Positions 6,905 to 14,544 of a stretch of 59,274 nucleotides of DNA are shown piece after piece (position 1 is the first letter of the stretch; each line of letters opens with the position of its first letter). The DNA is from Oscillospiraceae bacterium (lineage in GTDB: Bacteria; Bacillota; Clostridia; Oscillospirales; Oscillospiraceae), in the NCBI GenBank assembly GCA_017619715.1, contig JAFZRS010000011.1, positions 1 through 59,274 on the forward strand, read 5' to 3'. The notes under the pieces were generated by a model. That model did not search any database and was not told where the DNA came from. It was given only the letters and a program-made list of their open reading frames with translations. Made by a program: the position numbers and the translations under genes.

Positions 6905-8740
6905 TTATTCCACCGTGACGCTCTTGGCAAGGTTCCGGGGCTTGTCGATATCACAGCCGCGCGCCAGGGCGATGTAATACGCCAGCATCTGCAGCGGCAC
7001 GACGCCCAACTGCGGCAGCAGCATCGGCTCGGTATCGGGAATGGCGATCACCGCGTCTACACGCTCGGACATGGCGGCGGCATGACTCTCGGTGGTCAGC
7101 GCCAGCACCTGTCCGCCGCGCGCCTGCACCTCCACTACGTTGCTCATCGCCTTATCGAACAGCGGCGCATACGTGCCCAGCGCGATGACCGGCGTACCCT
7201 CTTCAATCAGGGAGATGGTGCCGTGCTTCAGTTCGCCCGAGGGATATGCCTCGGAGTGGATATAGCTGATCTCCTTGAGCTTGAGACTGCCTTCCAGCGA
7301 CAGGGCATAGTCCAGATTGCGTCCGATGAAGAACACGTCGTCGTGATCGACGCACATCTGCGCCAGCTCCCGAATCTGATCGTGGGCGGCGAGGATCTTC
7401 TCCATCTGTTCCGGCAGTGCCAGAATCCCCTTCACGGCATTGCTGTAGGTTTCATAATCCGTTGTACCCATCACATCGCCGAAATAGAGCCCCAACAGGT
7501 TCAAAACCGCCATCTGGGTACTGTATGCCTTGGTGGTCGCCACGGCGATCTCCGGACCTGCCCAGGTGTACAGCACGTCGTCGCTCTCCCGGGCAATAGA
7601 GGATCCCACCACGTTGACAATCGACAAAATCCGCGCACCGCGCTTTTTCGCCTCACGCAGCGCCGCCATGGTATCCAGCGTCTCGCCGGACTGGCTGATA
7701 ATGATGACCAGATCGCCTTCGCCCACCACGGGATCGCTGTAACGGAACTCGGAGGCGAGACATACCTCCACGTTGCGCCGCAGCAGCTTTTCCAGATTAT
7801 ACTTGCCCACCATGCCCACGTGGTAGCTGGAGCCGCACGCCACAATGTAGAGCTTGCGAATCCCACGGATCTGTTCGGGCGTCATGGTCAGGTCGCTCAA
7901 TACCACGCGGCCGTCCTGGATACGGGCGGCGGTAGCCTCCCGGATCGCCCGGGGCTGCTCCATGATCTCTTTGAGCATGAAATGGGCAAAGCCGCCCTTT
8001 TCCGCCGCGTCGATCTCCCAGTCGATATGGTGATGCTCCTTGTCCATCGGACGCAACATTCGGTCATAGATGCGAATGCCTTTGTCGCTGAGGATCGCCA
8101 GCTCCCCGTCGTCCATATACACAATATCCCGGGTATAGCGGATCAGCGCCGTCACGTCCGAGGCAAGATAGTTGCCGTCCTTGCCGTAGCCCAACAGCAG
8201 CGGCGCGTCCTTCCGGGTGGCGAAAATACGGTCGGGATAGTCGGCGCAGATGATCCCCAGCGCGTAGGCGCCGTCCACGATGTTGATGGTGCAGGTGAGC
8301 GCTTCAAAGAAGTCGCCGCAGCCGGCGTAATAGTAATCCAGAAGCTGGGCTACCACCTCGGTATCCGTCTCGGAACGGAATGTATAGCCTTTTTCCATGA
8401 GCTGCAGCTTCAGCTCCATGTAGTTTTCGATAATGCCGTTGTGTACCACCGCGATCCGGCCGCTGCGGCTCAAATGGGGGTGGGCGTTGATATCATTCGG
8501 CTCGCCGTGGGTCGCCCAGCGGGTATGTCCGATACCCAGAGAGCCGGTCAGATCGGCGCCGCCGTGGGTCAGATCGCTGAGCGCCTGCAAACGGCCCCGC
8601 GTTTTGCTGACCTGAATGGCACCGTCGCCGCACACAGCAATGCCCGCAGAGTCATAGCCGCGGTATTCCAGACGGCGCAGACCGTCCAGTAAAATGGGCG
8701 CCGCCTGCTCCTGTCCGACAAATCCGACTATTCCACACAT
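6905..8740 (-). CDS. glmS: Glutamine-fructose-6-phosphate aminotransferase
   Basis: 611 aa. It makes glucosamine-6-phosphate from fructose-6-phosphate and glutamine, the first step to UDP-GlcNAc. Seen: N-terminal Ntn glutaminase with catalytic Cys in MCGIVGFVGQ and RLEYRGYDSAGIA; two SIS domains (ACGSSYHVG, ISQSGETLDT, SEAYPSGELKHG); and the C-terminal DKPRNLAKSVTVE loop. The ATG at 8740 has SD AGGAGG. An open extension upstream is the translated ribozyme and was rejected. Expression is controlled by the glmS ribozyme directly upstream. Confidence 0.98.
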   Translation of the reverse strand: MCGIVGFVGQEQAAPILLDGLRRLEYRGYDSAGIAVCGDGAIQVSKTRGRLQALSDLTHGGADLTGSLGIGHTRWATHGEPNDINAHPHLSRSGRIAVVHNGIIENYMELKLQLMEKGYTFRSETDTEVVAQLLDYYYAGCGDFFEALTCTINIVDGAYALGIICADYPDRIFATRKDAPLLLGYGKDGNYLASDVTALIRYTRDIVYMDDGELAILSDKGIRIYDRMLRPMDKEHHHIDWEIDAAEKGGFAHFMLKEIMEQPRAIREATAARIQDGRVVLSDLTMTPEQIRGIRKLYIVACGSSYHVGMVGKYNLEKLLRRNVEVCLASEFRYSDPVVGEGDLVIIISQSGETLDTMAALREAKKRGARILSIVNVVGSSIARESDDVLYTWAGPEIAVATTKAYSTQMAVLNLLGLYFGDVMGTTDYETYSNAVKGILALPEQMEKILAAHDQIRELAQMCVDHDDVFFIGRNLDYALSLEGSLKLKEISYIHSEAYPSGELKHGTISLIEEGTPVIALGTYAPLFDKAMSNVVEVQARGGQVLALTTESHAAAMSERVDAVIAIPDTEPMLLPQLGVVPLQMLAYYIALARGCDIDKPRNLAKSVTVE

Positions 8741-8769
8741 GTCAGAATTCCTCCTGATAAGATAATAAT

Positions 8770-8965
8770 AATGGCACAGTAAAGAGCGAATTCGCAGTGG
8801 ATTCCCTCTTTTTCCCGGTCGCGGCAGATCTGTTTTGCAGTCGCCTGCATATTTACAGCCGCGTAACACGCCCGGGGTTCCCGCGCGGGAGAGCTTCCGC
8901 CGAAATGCTCGATACTCTCTCCTCCTCGTCGTCCCGCTCTCTTTGATGCGGGCGCTGGCGCTTTG
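8770..8965 (-). ncRNA. glmS ribozyme (GlcN6P-dependent self-cleaving riboswitch)
   Basis: Minus strand. The cleavage-site motif AGCGCCAG starts at 8962, so the predicted cut is between A8962 and G8961. Downstream the conserved core can be read: GACGAGGAGGAGAGAG, TATCGAGCATTTCGGCGG and AAGCTCTCCCGC, matching the Bacillus ribozyme core (GACGAGGUGGAG, UAUCG, UUUCGGCGGAUGCCUCCCG). Binding of glucosamine-6-phosphate as cofactor triggers cleavage and mRNA decay, giving feedback on glmS. A small ACAGG/CCTGT hairpin precedes the cut site. The 3' limit is approximate. Confidence 0.95.
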
Positions 8966-9077
8966 TGACAGGCTTTCCCTGTGAGCCTCCTTTCCGTTCT
9001 GCGAAACAATGTGATTCCCGCGCCGGTCATAAAAGGCGCCGGGAAGAACATACTACCACAAAAGGGGGTATATTGCA

Positions 9078-9758
9078 ATGATGACCGCGTTTATTCGCAC
9101 CGTCATTCTCTATCTGCTGTTGATTGTGGGACTGCGCATCACGGGCAAACGGCAGATCGGTGAGCTGGAACCCATCGAACTGGTGCTGACCATGCTGCTC
9201 AGCGACCTCGCCTCCGTGCCGATGCAGGATTTCGGCATTCCGCTGGTCTACGGCGTGATCCCCATCGTGACGCTGCTGTGCCTGTCCACCCTGCTCAGTT
9301 ACGCCAGCTTGCGCAGCGTCCGGCTGCGAAATCTGATCTGCGGTGAGGCAACGCTCATCATCAGTGAGGGAAAAATTCTGCAAAACGCCATGCGATGCAA
9401 CCGTCTGACGCTGGACGAGCTGCTGGAGGAGCTGCGCGGACAGGGGATCAGCGACCCGCAAAGCGTGAAATACGCCATACTGGAAACCAGCGGTCATCTG
9501 TCGGTTCTGCCCTACGCCGCCGATCAGCCCGTTACGCCCCGCCAGATGGGTATGACCGTGGAGGACGTATACCTGCCCACCGTTATCATTAACGACGGAC
9601 GGCTCATGCGCCAGGACATGACTCGCCTTGGATTCAACGATGCGTGGCTCAAAAAGCAACTGCGAGCCCACCGCGCCAAAACACCTGAGGACGTCTTTTA
9701 TCTGGCGGTGGATCAAAGCGGCGCCGTCACGTGCATCGCAAAGGAGGCGAAAGCATGA
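9078..9758 (+). CDS. DUF421 membrane protein (YetF-like)
   Basis: 226 aa. Hydrophobic helices at residues 6-20 and about 55-80, preceded by the family motif RITGKRQIGELEPIELV, then a cytoplasmic DUF421 domain with LICGEATLIISEGKI and NRLTLDELLEELR. DUF421 proteins are common in spore formers; one member affects spore germination in Bacillus, but the biochemical role is not settled. GGGGG lies 9 nt before the ATG. The stop overlaps the next start as ATGA, so the two are translationally coupled. Confidence 0.85.
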   Translation: MMTAFIRTVILYLLLIVGLRITGKRQIGELEPIELVLTMLLSDLASVPMQDFGIPLVYGVIPIVTLLCLSTLLSYASLRSVRLRNLICGEATLIISEGKILQNAMRCNRLTLDELLEELRGQGISDPQSVKYAILETSGHLSVLPYAADQPVTPRQMGMTVEDVYLPTVIINDGRLMRQDMTRLGFNDAWLKKQLRAHRAKTPEDVFYLAVDQSGAVTCIAKEAKA

Positions 9759-10135
9759 GAGCCTGGCGTATTCCCTGCGCCATACTTCTTGTACTGCTGG
9801 CGCTGTGCCTGGCGGACAGCGCCGCTGTCAGCCGCCGCTGTACCCGTTGGAACGAACGGAGCGCACAGGCAATCGAGGCGCTGTCTCACGAGGACTGGCA
9901 GGGCGTGGAGCAAGCGCTGGAACAGTTGCGACAGGACTGGCAGCCCTGCCGCTTCTGGCTGCGCGTCACGCTCTCCCACACCGCTGTGGGTGATACGGAC
10001 GAACTGCTGGAGCAATGCTCACTCCTGTGTGCGCTGCATCAGCGAGAGGAGCTGCACGTGGCGCTGATCGAACTGCGCGCTCAATTCGTCCGCATGGACG
10101 CTGACGGTCAGGTAAACTGGGGGAACATACTGTAA
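9755..10135 (+). CDS. DUF4363 family protein
   Basis: 126 aa, starting at the ATG that overlaps the DUF421 stop by 4 nt, with SD AAAGGAGG. An N-terminal hydrophobic segment (about residues 5-22) is followed by a helical domain (ALEQLRQDWQP, LLEQCSLLCALHQREELHVALIELR). DUF421-DUF4363 pairs recur in clostridia, so the two likely work together at the membrane; the function is unknown. Confidence 0.75.
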   Translation: MRAWRIPCAILLVLLALCLADSAAVSRRCTRWNERSAQAIEALSHEDWQGVEQALEQLRQDWQPCRFWLRVTLSHTAVGDTDELLEQCSLLCALHQREELHVALIELRAQFVRMDADGQVNWGNIL

Positions 10136-10147
10136 AGTATATTCCCT

Positions 10148-10603
10148 TTACTTATCTTGCAAGAGCTTACTCAATTCGCTCATAAAGGTGTTGATGTCCT
10201 TGAACTGGCGGTATACGGAGGCAAACCGGACGTATGCCACCTCGTCTGCCACCTTCAGCTTCTCCATGACCTTTTCCCCGATGGCCTCGGTGCTCACTTC
10301 CCGCTCCAGCGCGTTCTGGATCTCCTGCTCGATCTCCGCCGCCATACGCTCCATATCCGCCACGGAAACGGGACGCTTCTCACAGGAGCGCTGGATACCG
10401 CGCAGGATCTTGCTGCGGTCGAAGCTCTGACGGCTGCCGTCCTTCTTGATAACGACCATAGGCAAGCTCTCCACCGTCTCATACGTGGTGAACCGGTTTT
10501 CGCACTGCAGGCATTCCCGGCGGCGGCGAATACTGCTGCCCTCGTCGGCGGGACGGGAATCCACCACTTTGCTTTCTTTATAGCCGCAATAGGGACATTT
10601 CAT
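10148..10603 (-). CDS. nrdR: Transcriptional repressor NrdR
   Basis: 151 aa, standard size. Zinc ribbon [15 protein letters not shown] with C-x2-C twice (CPYC and CLQC) in residues 3-40, then the ATP-cone domain that starts [18 protein letters not shown]. NrdR senses ATP/dATP and represses ribonucleotide reductase genes. The ATG at 10603 is chosen because the zinc ribbon begins there; an open extension is not conserved. No reductase gene is in the window. Confidence 0.96.
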   Translation of the reverse strand: MKCPYCGYKESKVVDSRPADEGSSIRRRRECLQCENRFTTYETVESLPMVVIKKDGSRQSFDRSKILRGIQRSCEKRPVSVADMERMAAEIEQEIQNALEREVSTEAIGEKVMEKLKVADEVAYVRFASVYRQFKDINTFMSELSKLLQDK

Positions 10604-10727
10604 AGGGCGTATCCTCCTGAAAAACGTACAAACTTGCAACGTGCATAATGATCTGCCATAGATATCTGTATGATTATACCATAGAACCGCAAGATATGGT
10701 AGCCCTATTTTGTGTTTTTCCATATTT

Positions 10728-11219
10728 TTATGTGCGTTCCGCCGGCAGAGGCTCGCCTGCATCGCTAAAGCGGAATACCGCCCACTCTCCGCCTCGCAAC
10801 CGGCGGATCCGCGCCAGGCAAAAAAGTGTCGGCAGCGGGAACGGCGCGGAGGGATCGAACGGCAGTGCCAGTTCCCACGTTCGTCCGCGGCGGCGAATGA
10901 GTCCGCCTTCCGTATTCCACGGCGGCACTTCACCAGGCGCGGCGGTGCGCCAGCCGTCCAAGTCGCCGCCGGGACTGCTCTGTGCTACGGCGCGCACAAT
11001 CGTTCCCAGCGGTGCGGTTAAGGCGGCGGAAAAGCGGCGGCGCAGCGGCGCAGTTCCCTCCCATACGCCCAGGAAAAGCCGTTCGCCGCTTCCTTCGGCA
11101 TAGATCCGGTATAGCCCCGACGGTACGGCGGCGTCCACGCAAAATAGGGTATCCTCTCCCACCGCCGCCGTATACAGCGTACCTGCGCGCTGTCCGTTCC
11201 AGAAAAAAGGGTATTCCAC
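10728..11219 (-). CDS. Hypothetical protein
   Basis: 163 aa if started at the GTG at 11219, which has GGAGGG 7 nt upstream; an in-frame TTG at 11240 lacks a good SD. No signal peptide or membrane segment. The sequence is rich in Gly, Arg and Pro with beta-strand-like stretches ([28 protein letters not shown]). I do not recognise a family. It follows, on the same strand, the repeat element and mazF, and lies upstream of nrdR. Confidence 0.6.
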   Translation of the reverse strand: MEYPFFWNGQRAGTLYTAAVGEDTLFCVDAAVPSGLYRIYAEGSGERLFLGVWEGTAPLRRRFSAALTAPLGTIVRAVAQSSPGGDLDGWRTAAPGEVPPWNTEGGLIRRRGRTWELALPFDPSAPFPLPTLFCLARIRRLRGGEWAVFRFSDAGEPLPAERT

Positions 11220-11298
11220 GCCCGGTCCCTCCGTTTCCAAAAAGGCTGATCCGTCTATTATTATGCACCCGCCGCACCGGATACCACAGGCACAAAAA

Positions 11299-11331
11299 TT
11301 AGCCCGCGTGTCACATAGACACGCGGGCTAA
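11299..11331 (-). terminator. Hairpin A: terminator and first copy of a duplicated hairpin
   Basis: A 14-bp stem (11299-11312 with 11318-11331) around loop ACATA. On the minus strand it is followed by a TTTTT run, so it can end transcripts coming from mazF. A second copy with 2 differences in 29 nt lies at 11533-11561. Confidence 0.7.
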
Positions 11332-11334
11332 GAC

Positions 11335-11527
11335 TGTCAAAAAACGGCTACGCCGTTTTTTGACAAAAGGATTGCAGCCTACTACGCGCACTCATTGTCT
11401 GCCTTTGGCGGACAATTCGCACACTTCGTAGTCTGAGCGGTGTAATTTGCCACGTACATGCCGCGGCAAATTACGATCTGAACTCTTCGCGCCGTGCGCA
11501 GCGCGAACTCTGCGAGGCTTTTTGACA
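11335..11527. repeat. 193-bp multi-hairpin element (MITE-like)
   Basis: It begins TGTCAAAAA and ends TTTTTGACA, a 9-bp terminal inverted repeat. Inside are four consecutive inverted repeats: a perfect 14-bp palindrome (11335-11348 with 11352-11365), an imperfect long hairpin (11381-11432), a perfect 10-bp pair GTAATTTGCC/GGCAAATTAC (11442-11451 with 11465-11474) and TTCGCGC/GCGCGAA (11486-11492 with 11501-11507). No reading frame of note. It is flanked by two near-identical 29-nt hairpins. The architecture suggests a small non-autonomous mobile or structured-RNA repeat. Confidence 0.6.
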
Positions 11528-11532
11528 AGCTG

Positions 11533-11561
11533 AGCCCGCGTGCCGCATAGACACGCGGGCT
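11533..11561 (-). repeat. Hairpin B: second copy of the flanking hairpin
   Basis: A 10-bp stem (AGCCCGCGTG with CACGCGGGCT), nearly identical to hairpin A, located 23 nt beyond the mazF stop. It probably was, or still is, the mazF terminator; it lacks a direct T run. Confidence 0.6.
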
Positions 11562-11584
11562 GCTGTCATTGTATCGGGCGGTTT

Positions 11585-11950
11585 TTATACCAGACGGCTG
11601 CGCGGCAGACCGAAGCTCACCGCAATGGCTGTGTCCACCTGCTCCATCACCACGCGATCCACCCTGCCCATTCGCTCCCGCAGCCGACGCTTATCCAGCG
11701 TGCGGATCTGTTCGAGCAAAATAACGGAATCCTTAGGCAAACCGCTGTCAGACGCCGCCACCTCAATGTGGGTGGGCATCTTCGCCTTCCCTGTCTGGGA
11801 GGTGATAGCCGCCGCAATAACCGTGGGAGAGTGGCGGTTCCCGGTATCGTTCTGCACGATCAGCACCGGCCGTACACCGCCCTGCTCACTGCCGACCACG
11901 GGACTGAGATCGGCATAGAATATATCACCGCGCCTGACAATCGTATCCAC
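11585..11950 (-). CDS. mazF: Type II toxin-antitoxin system RNase, MazF/NdoA family
   Basis: 121 aa from the GTG at 11950. [20 protein letters not shown] and [10 protein letters not shown] are the signature of the EndoA/NdoA branch, followed by [11 protein letters not shown] and [12 protein letters not shown]. MazF cuts single-stranded mRNA at short motifs. The start is uncertain: GTG 11950 has GGCGGAG upstream, GTG 11959 and ATG 12010 are also in frame, and a GGAGGT lies inside the longer version. No MazE antitoxin is next to it. The order nnrD-lipoprotein-mazF resembles the clostridial nnrD-alr-ndoA locus, minus alr. Confidence 0.88.
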   Translation of the reverse strand: MDTIVRRGDIFYADLSPVVGSEQGGVRPVLIVQNDTGNRHSPTVIAAAITSQTGKAKMPTHIEVAASDSGLPKDSVILLEQIRTLDKRRLRERMGRVDRVVMEQVDTAIAVSFGLPRSRLV

Positions 11951-12130
11951 AACGTTCACACTCCGCCGCCAAGTAGTACCTCCGGAATTACTCCGTAAGG
12001 TCACTTTCATTGTCCCACGCAGCCGCGGAATTTATACTCATCCGTGAAAATCCCTTTGTACTTTTTGACTGCCCGTATTACAGGGTATGCCGCACCGAGC
12101 GAAAGCGAAACCGTGACAGCGCGTCCCCCA

Positions 12131-12724
12131 TCAGTCTCCTGCCGTGTTCTCCGCCGCCGTCTGCGCGGCAAAAGAACAGATCCGAACCGAGAGAATCAGC
12201 TCACCGTCCACGCTGAACTCCCCGTAGCAGGGGGCAAACGTGTCGGCATTGAACCAGGCGGCGCACAGCACTTTTCCTCCGCCGGGTGTAGTCGTATCGT
12301 AGCTCAAACGCAGACAGTCCGTATCCTCCAGCGTCTCATGACCCGCTTCCAATACGTACCCGTTGACCGCCGCACGCAGCAACCACGTGATGCAGTTGGC
12401 GGGGCTGATCTCCATCAGCCGTCCTGCCGACAGCGTCAAATCGGCGTAGGTCAGCGTCAGCGCGTCATCAGAGATGACGGCGGTCAGACCCGCCAGCTCC
12501 GCCGGAGCGGTGAGCGTGACGGTGGAATCCCCGTTGGCAGCGTAGTTGCACTGCAGGGAAAACGTCCGCGCCTCGTCCGGCAGATGGCAGGTGACGTCCG
12601 CTGTCACCTCTGCCGACGTGACCGTTTCATAATACCGCCGCAGTGCCGCCTCCGCACCTCTTTTTTCGCCGCATGCTGTCAGCAGTAACGGCAGGCACAG
12701 CAGCAGTGTGATCCATTTTTTCAT
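12131..12724 (-). CDS. Lipoprotein
   Basis: 197 aa from the ATG at 12724 with SD GGAGG. A typical lipoprotein signal: MKKWITLLLCLPLLLTAC, lipobox LLTAC, Cys18 lipidated after processing by Lgt (encoded at 21.2-22.2 kb) and Lsp. The mature part is beta-rich with no recognised catalytic motif; the pattern of short strands and TLTAPAELAGLTAVI vaguely recalls LolA/LppX-type lipid-binding folds, but this is weak. It lies between nnrD and mazF on the same strand. Confidence 0.75.
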   Translation of the reverse strand: MKKWITLLLCLPLLLTACGEKRGAEAALRRYYETVTSAEVTADVTCHLPDEARTFSLQCNYAANGDSTVTLTAPAELAGLTAVISDDALTLTYADLTLSAGRLMEISPANCITWLLRAAVNGYVLEAGHETLEDTDCLRLSYDTTTPGGGKVLCAAWFNADTFAPCYGEFSVDGELILSVRICSFAAQTAAENTAGD

Positions 12725-12759
12725 CAAAGCCTCCTATCCGGAAGCTTTCCCTTTCCCAC

Positions 12760-13785
12760 TTAACGCTCGATTTCTTTATATGCGGCGGGGAGATACTCCA
12801 CCAGATCCGTGGGCGTCATGCCCCGCTCCGTCTTGTCACGGGCGGCAAGATCGCCGGCAAGCCCGTGGAGATACACGGCGGCACAGCAGGCTTCAAACGG
12901 CTTTGCACCCTGTCCCAGCAGCGACAGCACCAGTCCCGCCAGCACGTCGCCGCTGCCGCCCTTTGCCATGCCGCTGTTGCCGGTGGGATTCACCGCCAAC
13001 TGTCCGTCCGGCGCGGCGATCACCGTGCGGTGTCCTTTGAGTACGACGTATACGCCGTTTTGCCGGGCAAAATCGGACGCCGCAGCCTCCCGGGATAACG
13101 AGAGCGTACCGATCCGGGAAAACTCCCCTTCATGGGGCGTCAGCACCGTCACAGCGCCGCGCCGACGCTCTAGTGCATCTATATGTCCCGCCAGCGCGTT
13201 TATGCCGTCCGCGTCCAGCACCAGCGGCTGAGGCAGGTCCAAAAGCCGCCGCACCATCGCGTCGCTCTCCTCACCGCGTCCCAGACCGCACCCGATCAGC
13301 ACGGCGTCGCACCCGGCGACCTGTGCGCGGATCGTCTCCTCCGCCGCCGCCGACAGCTTTCCTGCCGCGTCCGGCAGCGGAAACACCATCGCCTCGTCGC
13401 TTTTGGCTGCCACCACGCTCCAGACGCTCTCCGGAACGCCCACGTAGACCAGTCCGCTGCCGCCGCGTACCGCCGCGCGTCCGGCAAACACCGGCGCGCC
13501 GGTATAGCCCACGCTGCCGCACAGACAGTAGACCTTTCCGAATATTCCCTTGTGTCCCCACGGATCGCGCGAAGGCAGCCATCTACGAATGACGGCGCCT
13601 GTCAGTTCCACGGCATCTCCCCCCTTTTCCGCACAGATTATTTTCCATAGTATATCCGATTCATTATCGTTGTCAAATTCACGGATCGGAAACCAGCCTT
13701 TCATAAAATATTCGCACACGCCACATTCCGGCTCCGTACAACAGCGGCACTCCTCCGGCGGCGGATTGACTTGTTCCCATCTCAT
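12760..13785 (-). CDS. nnrD: ADP/ATP-dependent NAD(P)HX dehydratase with Cys-rich N-terminal extension
   Basis: 341 aa. Residues 59-341 are a complete NnrD domain, which repairs hydrated NADH/NADPH: LTPHEGEFSRI, GNSGMAKGGSGDVLAGL (catalytic Asp in the GGSGD loop). There is no NnrE epimerase domain. The first 58 residues are an extension with a Cys cluster (EECRCCTEPECGVCEYF) that NnrD normally lacks. The ATG at 13785 has an excellent SD (AAGGAGG, 8 nt). A second, internal start, GTG at 13611, also has an SD (GGGGGAG, 5 nt), so both a long and a 283-aa form may be made. Confidence 0.88.
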   Translation of the reverse strand: MRWEQVNPPPEECRCCTEPECGVCEYFMKGWFPIREFDNDNESDILWKIICAEKGGDAVELTGAVIRRWLPSRDPWGHKGIFGKVYCLCGSVGYTGAPVFAGRAAVRGGSGLVYVGVPESVWSVVAAKSDEAMVFPLPDAAGKLSAAAEETIRAQVAGCDAVLIGCGLGRGEESDAMVRRLLDLPQPLVLDADGINALAGHIDALERRRGAVTVLTPHEGEFSRIGTLSLSREAAASDFARQNGVYVVLKGHRTVIAAPDGQLAVNPTGNSGMAKGGSGDVLAGLVLSLLGQGAKPFEACCAAVYLHGLAGDLAARDKTERGMTPTDLVEYLPAAYKEIER

Positions 13786-13921
13786 AGAGTTTTCCTCCTT
13801 AAAATGCTCTCCTCCCTATTTTAGCAAATTAAATTCCTCAGTCAATGGTGTACCGTTAATATTTTTTGTGATTCTTCCTATAATTAGTGCAAAGAAGTTA
13901 CTCGGAGAGGAGTCGCGGAGA

Positions 13922-14164
13922 ATGACCTATTCCGACGCTGTCATTGCGCGCCTGCGCCAGCTATGCAAGCAGCGAAACATCACCGTCAACAGGCTCGCCA
14001 CCTTGAGCGGAATCACGCAGAGCACCGTGGAAAATCTGATGGCGGGAAAAACCCGCAACCCCAAGCTCAAAACGCTGCACAAAATCGCGGTCGGGCTGGA
14101 TATGACCGTGTCGGAGCTGCTGGATTTCCCCGAGATGAACGAAACCGCTTTTGACGATGAATGA
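13922..14164 (+). CDS. XRE-family HTH regulator
   Basis: 80 aa, a single Cro/CI-type helix-turn-helix: QLCKQRNITVNRLATLSGIT (helices 1-2) then QSTVENLMAGKTRNPKLKTL. The start at 13922 has GGAGAGGAG upstream. Short XRE proteins of this type (few residues after the HTH) occur widely in clostridia. No operator or target can be assigned; the next gene downstream has its own promoter and T-box. Confidence 0.85.
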   Translation: MTYSDAVIARLRQLCKQRNITVNRLATLSGITQSTVENLMAGKTRNPKLKTLHKIAVGLDMTVSELLDFPEMNETAFDDE

Positions 14165-14213
14165 TCCCGTCCCGCATTGACAGCGCGAGACGGGATCGTT
14201 TCACAAATTTTTC

Positions 14214-14242
14214 TTGCAACAAAGCGGCAATTGTGCTATAAA
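14214..14242 (+). promoter_or_regulatory. Promoter of pheST
   Basis: TTGCAA (14214-14219), 17-nt spacer, TATAAA (14237-14242). Transcription begins at about 14249 and enters the T-box leader. Confidence 0.7.
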
Positions 14243-14249
14243 TAGACAT

Positions 14250-14494
14250 ATCAAAAGCGCAGAACGGGAAGTACCGCGAAGCACCCCTTCCACAGAGAGA
14301 GCCGGTCCATGGCTGCAAGCCGGCTCGGAGCGGGACGCGGCGTTCGCCCGGGAGCTGCCGCGAGGAAAGGCGCGGCCGGAGTCCGATCTCCGTTATCGGA
14401 TCGGAAAGCGCGCCGTCCCGTCAGGGCGGCGAAACCGGGTGGTACCGCGGAAGAATTGTCTTTCGTCCCTGTATAGGGACGGAAGGCTCTTTTT
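14250..14494 (+). ncRNA. T-box leader, tRNA-Phe responsive
   Basis: Contains the AGAGAG(C) segment of Stem I (14295-14301), a candidate specifier TTC (Phe) at 14343-14345, and the T-box sequence GGGTGGTACCGCGG (14437-14450) with the TGGT bulge that pairs to the uncharged tRNA 3' NCCA end. It ends in an intrinsic terminator: stem with CGTCCCT/AGGGACG core (14464-14481) and a T7 run. Uncharged tRNA-Phe stabilises the antiterminator and allows pheST transcription. The specifier assignment fits the downstream genes; the exact Stem I fold was not computed. Confidence 0.93.
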
Positions 14495-14544
14495 TTGTAC
14501 CGGCACGGGCAAAAACTTCCCGAAGAAAAGAGGAGTGTATCAAT

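Noticed and set aside
7082..8692. 536-codon frame on the plus strand opposite glmS
   Set aside because: Antisense shadow of a conserved gene in GC-rich DNA; no SD, and the composition (His/Gln/Arg-rich) is typical of such shadows.
8741..8869. N-terminal extension of GlmS upstream of MCGIVG
   Set aside because: It would place residues before the catalytic Cys, which must be N-terminal, and it translates the glmS ribozyme; the ATG at 8740 has a perfect SD.
11301..11561. CRISPR-like repeats
   Set aside because: Only two copies, 201 nt apart, each a hairpin next to gene ends; no spacer array and no cas genes.
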